From the NCBI RefSeq assembly GCF_016742135.1, contig NZ_JACVCG010000006.1, positions 1 to 64,000 on the forward strand: 64,000 nt of DNA, read 5' to 3'. The notes under the pieces were generated by a model, which worked only from the letters and a program-made list of their open reading frames with translations, was not told the DNA's origin and ran no database searches. Shown piece by piece: positions 61,502 to 64,000 of this stretch (its first letter is position 1; each line of letters opens with the position of its first letter). The position numbers and the translations under genes were made by a program. This DNA comes from Brevundimonas sp. GTDB taxonomy: Bacteria > Pseudomonadota > Alphaproteobacteria > Caulobacterales > Caulobacteraceae.

Positions 61502-63031
61502 GTGATCGGTCAGAGACTGGAGGTCAGGCAGGGGCAGGGGCTGGTGATCACGCCCCAGCTGCAGCAGGCGATCAAGCTGTTGCAACTGTCGAACCAGGAG
61601 CTGGAGACCTTTGTCGAGGCCGAGCTGGAACGCAATCCGCTGCTGAAGCGCGATGAGGAGGCCGACCTACCCGGCGAGGCCGGCAGCGAATTGGGCGGCG
61701 AGGCCCCGGTTGAGGCGGCGTCCGACCCCCATGCCGAACTGAGCTTTGACGAGGCACGTCCCGATGCCGCCGAACAGGCCATGGATACGCGGGCCGACGA
61801 TGTCTATGACGCCAGCCCCGGCGAACGGGCGACGGAAGGACCCGGCGGCGGGGATGAGGCCCAGCCCGGCCTGTCGGACTGGTCGCGCACGGGCAAGGGT
61901 GGTCCCGCCCCCGAGGGCGAAGGCATCGAACGCGCCGACAGCCGCGCGCTGACCCTGTGGGAGCATCTGCAGGCCCAGCTGTCGGGCACGCCGCTGAGCG
62001 CCGCCGACCGCGCCATCGGTCTGGCCCTGATCGACATGGTGGATGACCACGGATACCTGCGTGGTGATCTGGCCGAGATGGCCGACCGGCTGGGCTGCGG
62101 CATCGACCGGGTCGAGGCGGTGCTGGCCGTCTGTCACGGGTTCGAGCCGACCGGCATCATGGCGCGCTCGGTGCCGGAATGCCTGAAGCTGCAGCTGGTC
62201 GAGCGGAACCGGTTCGATCCGGCCATGGCGGCGCTGCTGGACAATCTGGAACTGCTGGCGCGGCACAATCTGTCGGCCCTGCGCAGCGCCTGCGGCGTCG
62301 ATGCCGAGGACCTGTCGGAGATGATCGCCGAGCTGAAGGCCCTGACGCCCCGCCCCGGCGCGGGCTTTGGCGGCGAACCGGCGCAGACGGTGATCCCCGA
62401 TGTGCTGGTGCGGCCCGACCCGGCCGGCGGCTGGCGGATCGAGCTGAACGCCGACACCCTGCCCCGGCTGCTGGTCGACAAGCGCTATCACGGCGTTGTC
62501 TCGGCGGGCGCCCGGTCGGATACGGAAAAGACCTTCGTCGCCGATTGTGCGGCCCAAGCCAACTGGCTGGTCAAGTCGCTGGACCAGCGGGCGAAAACCA
62601 TCCTCAAGGTGTCGTCCGAGATCGTCCGCCAGCAGGATGCCTTTTTTGCTTTTGGTGTCGAATTCCTGCGGCCGCTGAACCTGAAGACCGTGGCCGATGC
62701 GATCGGCATGCATGAGTCGACCGTCAGCCGGGTCACCTCAAACAAATACATGGCCACGCCGCGCGGGGTGTTCGAGCTGAAATTCTTCTTCACCTCGGCG
62801 ATCCAGTCGGTCGACGGCCAGTCCAGCCACTCGGCCGAAGCCGTCCGTCACCGGATCAAGGCGATGATCGATCATGAGGCGCGTGACGGCGACGTTTTGT
62901 CCGACGACCGGATCGTCGAATTGCTGAACGAGGCCGGCATCGACATCGCCCGGCGAACGGTGGCGAAATACCGGGAAGCCCTGCGAATTCCGTCCTCTGT
63001 CGAACGCAAGCGACGCCTGAAGGCCGGTTAA
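61502..63031 (+). CDS. rpoN: RNA polymerase sigma-54 factor
   Basis: A 509-residue RpoN. Region I is Gln/Leu-rich (LVITPQLQQAIKLLQLSNQELETFVEAELERNPLL), region II is acidic and long (about 45-150), and region III carries the core-binding domain, the HTH (LKTVADAIGMHESTVSRVTSNKYMATPRG) and the RpoN box RRTVAKYRE near the C-terminus. It directs nitrogen- and flagella-related promoters with enhancer-binding proteins. I chose GTG 61502, which matches family N-termini (V/M-x-QRLE) and has AGGGAC upstream; a GTG at 61469 is an alternative. It heads rpoN-hpf-ptsN. Confidence 0.93.
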   Translation: MIGQRLEVRQGQGLVITPQLQQAIKLLQLSNQELETFVEAELERNPLLKRDEEADLPGEAGSELGGEAPVEAASDPHAELSFDEARPDAAEQAMDTRADDVYDASPGERATEGPGGGDEAQPGLSDWSRTGKGGPAPEGEGIERADSRALTLWEHLQAQLSGTPLSAADRAIGLALIDMVDDHGYLRGDLAEMADRLGCGIDRVEAVLAVCHGFEPTGIMARSVPECLKLQLVERNRFDPAMAALLDNLELLARHNLSALRSACGVDAEDLSEMIAELKALTPRPGAGFGGEPAQTVIPDVLVRPDPAGGWRIELNADTLPRLLVDKRYHGVVSAGARSDTEKTFVADCAAQANWLVKSLDQRAKTILKVSSEIVRQQDAFFAFGVEFLRPLNLKTVADAIGMHESTVSRVTSNKYMATPRGVFELKFFFTSAIQSVDGQSSHSAEAVRHRIKAMIDHEARDGDVLSDDRIVELLNEAGIDIARRTVAKYREALRIPSSVERKRRLKAG

Positions 63032-63069
63032 CCGCGTCCCCTTCGATGACCACAAAAATGTGAAGCCCG

Positions 63070-63099
63070 TTGACACCGAACGGCTTCGGTCGCGTTCTG
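63070..63099 (+). promoter_or_regulatory. Possible promoter of hpf
   Basis: TTGACA at 63070-63075 is a perfect -35 hexamer, but the -10 is poor. The spacer contains a CCGAA-CGGC-TTCGG dyad (63076-63089). It lies 31 bases before the hpf start, so a very short leader would result. Confidence 0.4.
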
Positions 63100-63105
63100 T
63101 GTGTC

Positions 63106-63768
63106 ATGCAAGTCCAAGTCAGCGGTAAGCACGTGGATGTCGGCGAAGCGTTAGGCTCGCGCATCTCCCTGGAACTCAATGAGGGGGTCGGCAAATACTT
63201 TGAACGCGGCGGCCAGGATGCCGAGGTTGTGGTGTCCAAGGACGGGCCCGGGTTCAAGGTGGACTGCTGGGTCCGGCTGGCCTCGGGTCAGAGCCTGGTC
63301 ACCACCGGGCATGGCATGGATGCGCACGCGGCCTTTTCCGACTCGCTGGACAAGCTGGAAAAACGGGTCCGGCGGTACAAGCGTCGCCTGAAGGATCACC
63401 ACGCCGGGCCCAAGGGCCTGTCGCCCGAGAAGCAGGAGATGGCGGCCGCCGAAGTGGCGCGCATGACGGTCTTCCGCAATCTGGACGATGCCGATGACGA
63501 GGCCTTTGCCGACGTCGGCAAGCCGGACGGAGAGGCCCCGGCCGGTCTGGTGATCGCCGAGACCGAATCCGAACTGCGCACCCTGACCGTCGGCCAGGCG
63601 GTGCTGGAACTGGACATGACCGGTTACCCCGTCGTCGTGTTCAAGAATGCCGCGCACGGTGGTGTGGCCGTGGTCTATCGCCGTCCCGACGGCAACATCG
63701 GCTGGGTCGACCCCCGCCGGACAAGTTCACGGAACGGACACGGTTCGGTAAACGGTTCGTCGGTATAA
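63106..63768 (+). CDS. hpf: Ribosome hibernation promoting factor, long form
   Basis: A 220-residue long-type HPF. The N-terminal domain (about 1-100) begins MQVQVSGKHVDVGEALGSRI and has the conserved DAHAAFSDSLDKLEKRVRRYKRRLKDH near residues 80-108. The C-terminal domain (about 155-215) has LTVGQAVLELDMTGYPVVVFKNAAHGGVAVVYRRPDGNIGWVDP, which dimerises to give 100S ribosomes. An acidic linker joins the two. It silences ribosomes in stationary phase. It sits between rpoN and ptsN as in many proteobacteria. Confidence 0.94.
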   Translation: MQVQVSGKHVDVGEALGSRISLELNEGVGKYFERGGQDAEVVVSKDGPGFKVDCWVRLASGQSLVTTGHGMDAHAAFSDSLDKLEKRVRRYKRRLKDHHAGPKGLSPEKQEMAAAEVARMTVFRNLDDADDEAFADVGKPDGEAPAGLVIAETESELRTLTVGQAVLELDMTGYPVVVFKNAAHGGVAVVYRRPDGNIGWVDPRRTSSRNGHGSVNGSSV

Positions 63769-63839
63769 GGCCTTTAAGGGGCCGCAAGTCGGGCCTAGAG
63801 GGCAGCCGCCCTTTGGCCCACAGTTGCGTAGTTTCGGGG

Positions 63840-64000
63840 ATGAGTATGGAAATCGGAGATCTGGTCAGCCGGGACGGCATTGTCCTGCGCGGAAGTGTCT
63901 CGTCCAGGCGTCAGGCCCTGCAGGCCGTGGCCGAGGCGGCCGCCCATGTACTGGGCCAGACCGACGCCTCGCCGTTCATGGATGCACTGATGGAGCGCGA
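63840..64000 (+). CDS. ptsN: PTS IIA-like nitrogen regulatory protein PtsN (partial)
   Basis: The first 53 codons are present; the gene continues beyond the window. MSMEIGDLVSRDGIVLRGSV, then SSRRQALQAVAEAAA and FMDALMERE match the start of EIIA-Ntr, which accepts phosphate from NPr and influences nitrogen and potassium functions. The active-site His lies downstream, outside the window. ATG 63840 or ATG 63846 may be used; GGGGA precedes the first. The rpoN-hpf-ptsN order supports the call. Confidence 0.85.
   Translation, partial: MSMEIGDLVSRDGIVLRGSVSSRRQALQAVAEAAAHVLGQTDASPFMDALMER

Overview
The window is high-GC, gene-dense alphaproteobacterial chromosome, most likely from Caulobacterales and close to Brevundimonas. 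This is inferred from gene content and order: zwf-pgl-edd-glk (Entner-Doudoroff), a CdnL/CarD regulator beside a 7Fe ferredoxin, a SUV3-like helicase, lptC-lptA-lptB followed by rpoN-hpf-ptsN, a TonB-dependent receptor, and many ATGA/TGATG stop-start overlaps. No 16S gene is present, so the genus is an inference. No CRISPR array, rRNA or intact insertion sequence was seen.

Layout. 1-5200: a low-GC membrane ORFan, a tRNA-Arg(CCT) with an unusual core, SUV3-like helicase, S4 protein, ferredoxin and CdnL. 5200-9630: a cytochrome-c lipoprotein with a candidate CRP/FNR box, small exported proteins, rpmB, an M1 peptidase and an HNH nuclease. 9760-22820: housekeeping and accessory genes (TRIC-type channel, AlkA-like glycosylase, GluQ, beta-lactamase-fold protein, cold-shock protein, UbiA, hydrolase, XRE/membrane-protein pair, desaturase, metallopeptidase, retropepsin-like protease). 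22820-25170: an LD-carboxypeptidase divergent from a MurC-like ligase, suggesting murein recycling. 25170-31700: TonB receptor, PepSY, DUF2271, DUF4198, ApbE and a membrane-anchored flavodoxin/ferredoxin-reductase fusion, a candidate reductive iron-uptake module with a Fur-like site inside it.

33000-39770 is a complete histidine operon led by a TrpR-family (YerC-type) regulator with an inverted repeat in its promoter. Its hisC homologue has lost the PLP lysine and about 50 central residues and is fused in frame to hisB. A 126-bp MITE-like element flanked by ATGAC direct repeats sits at the start of hisH and supplies its ribosome binding site. 39817-44817 is the Entner-Doudoroff operon, running on the same strand.

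45270-52470 holds a DUF1295 protein, an RND efflux pump with its adaptor, and lepA. 52480-55480 is a lower-GC island with a GIY-YIG nuclease overlapping a C5-cytosine methyltransferase (a probable type II restriction-modification system), an unrecognised protein and a tiny hydrophobic ORF. Two further genes of phage flavour or unknown function and an SseB-family gene follow, up to tRNA-Leu(CAG). From 58100 come an RNase D-like exonuclease, lptCAB, a repeat plus a lipoprotein gene that interrupt the usual lptB-rpoN linkage, then rpoN, hpf and the 5' part of ptsN.

Strongest candidates for something new: the HisC-like pseudoenzyme domain on HisB, the compensated 19-56 swap in tRNA-Arg(CCT), the PepSY/DUF2271/DUF4198 module with a signal-less receptor, and the GIY-YIG restriction-modification island.
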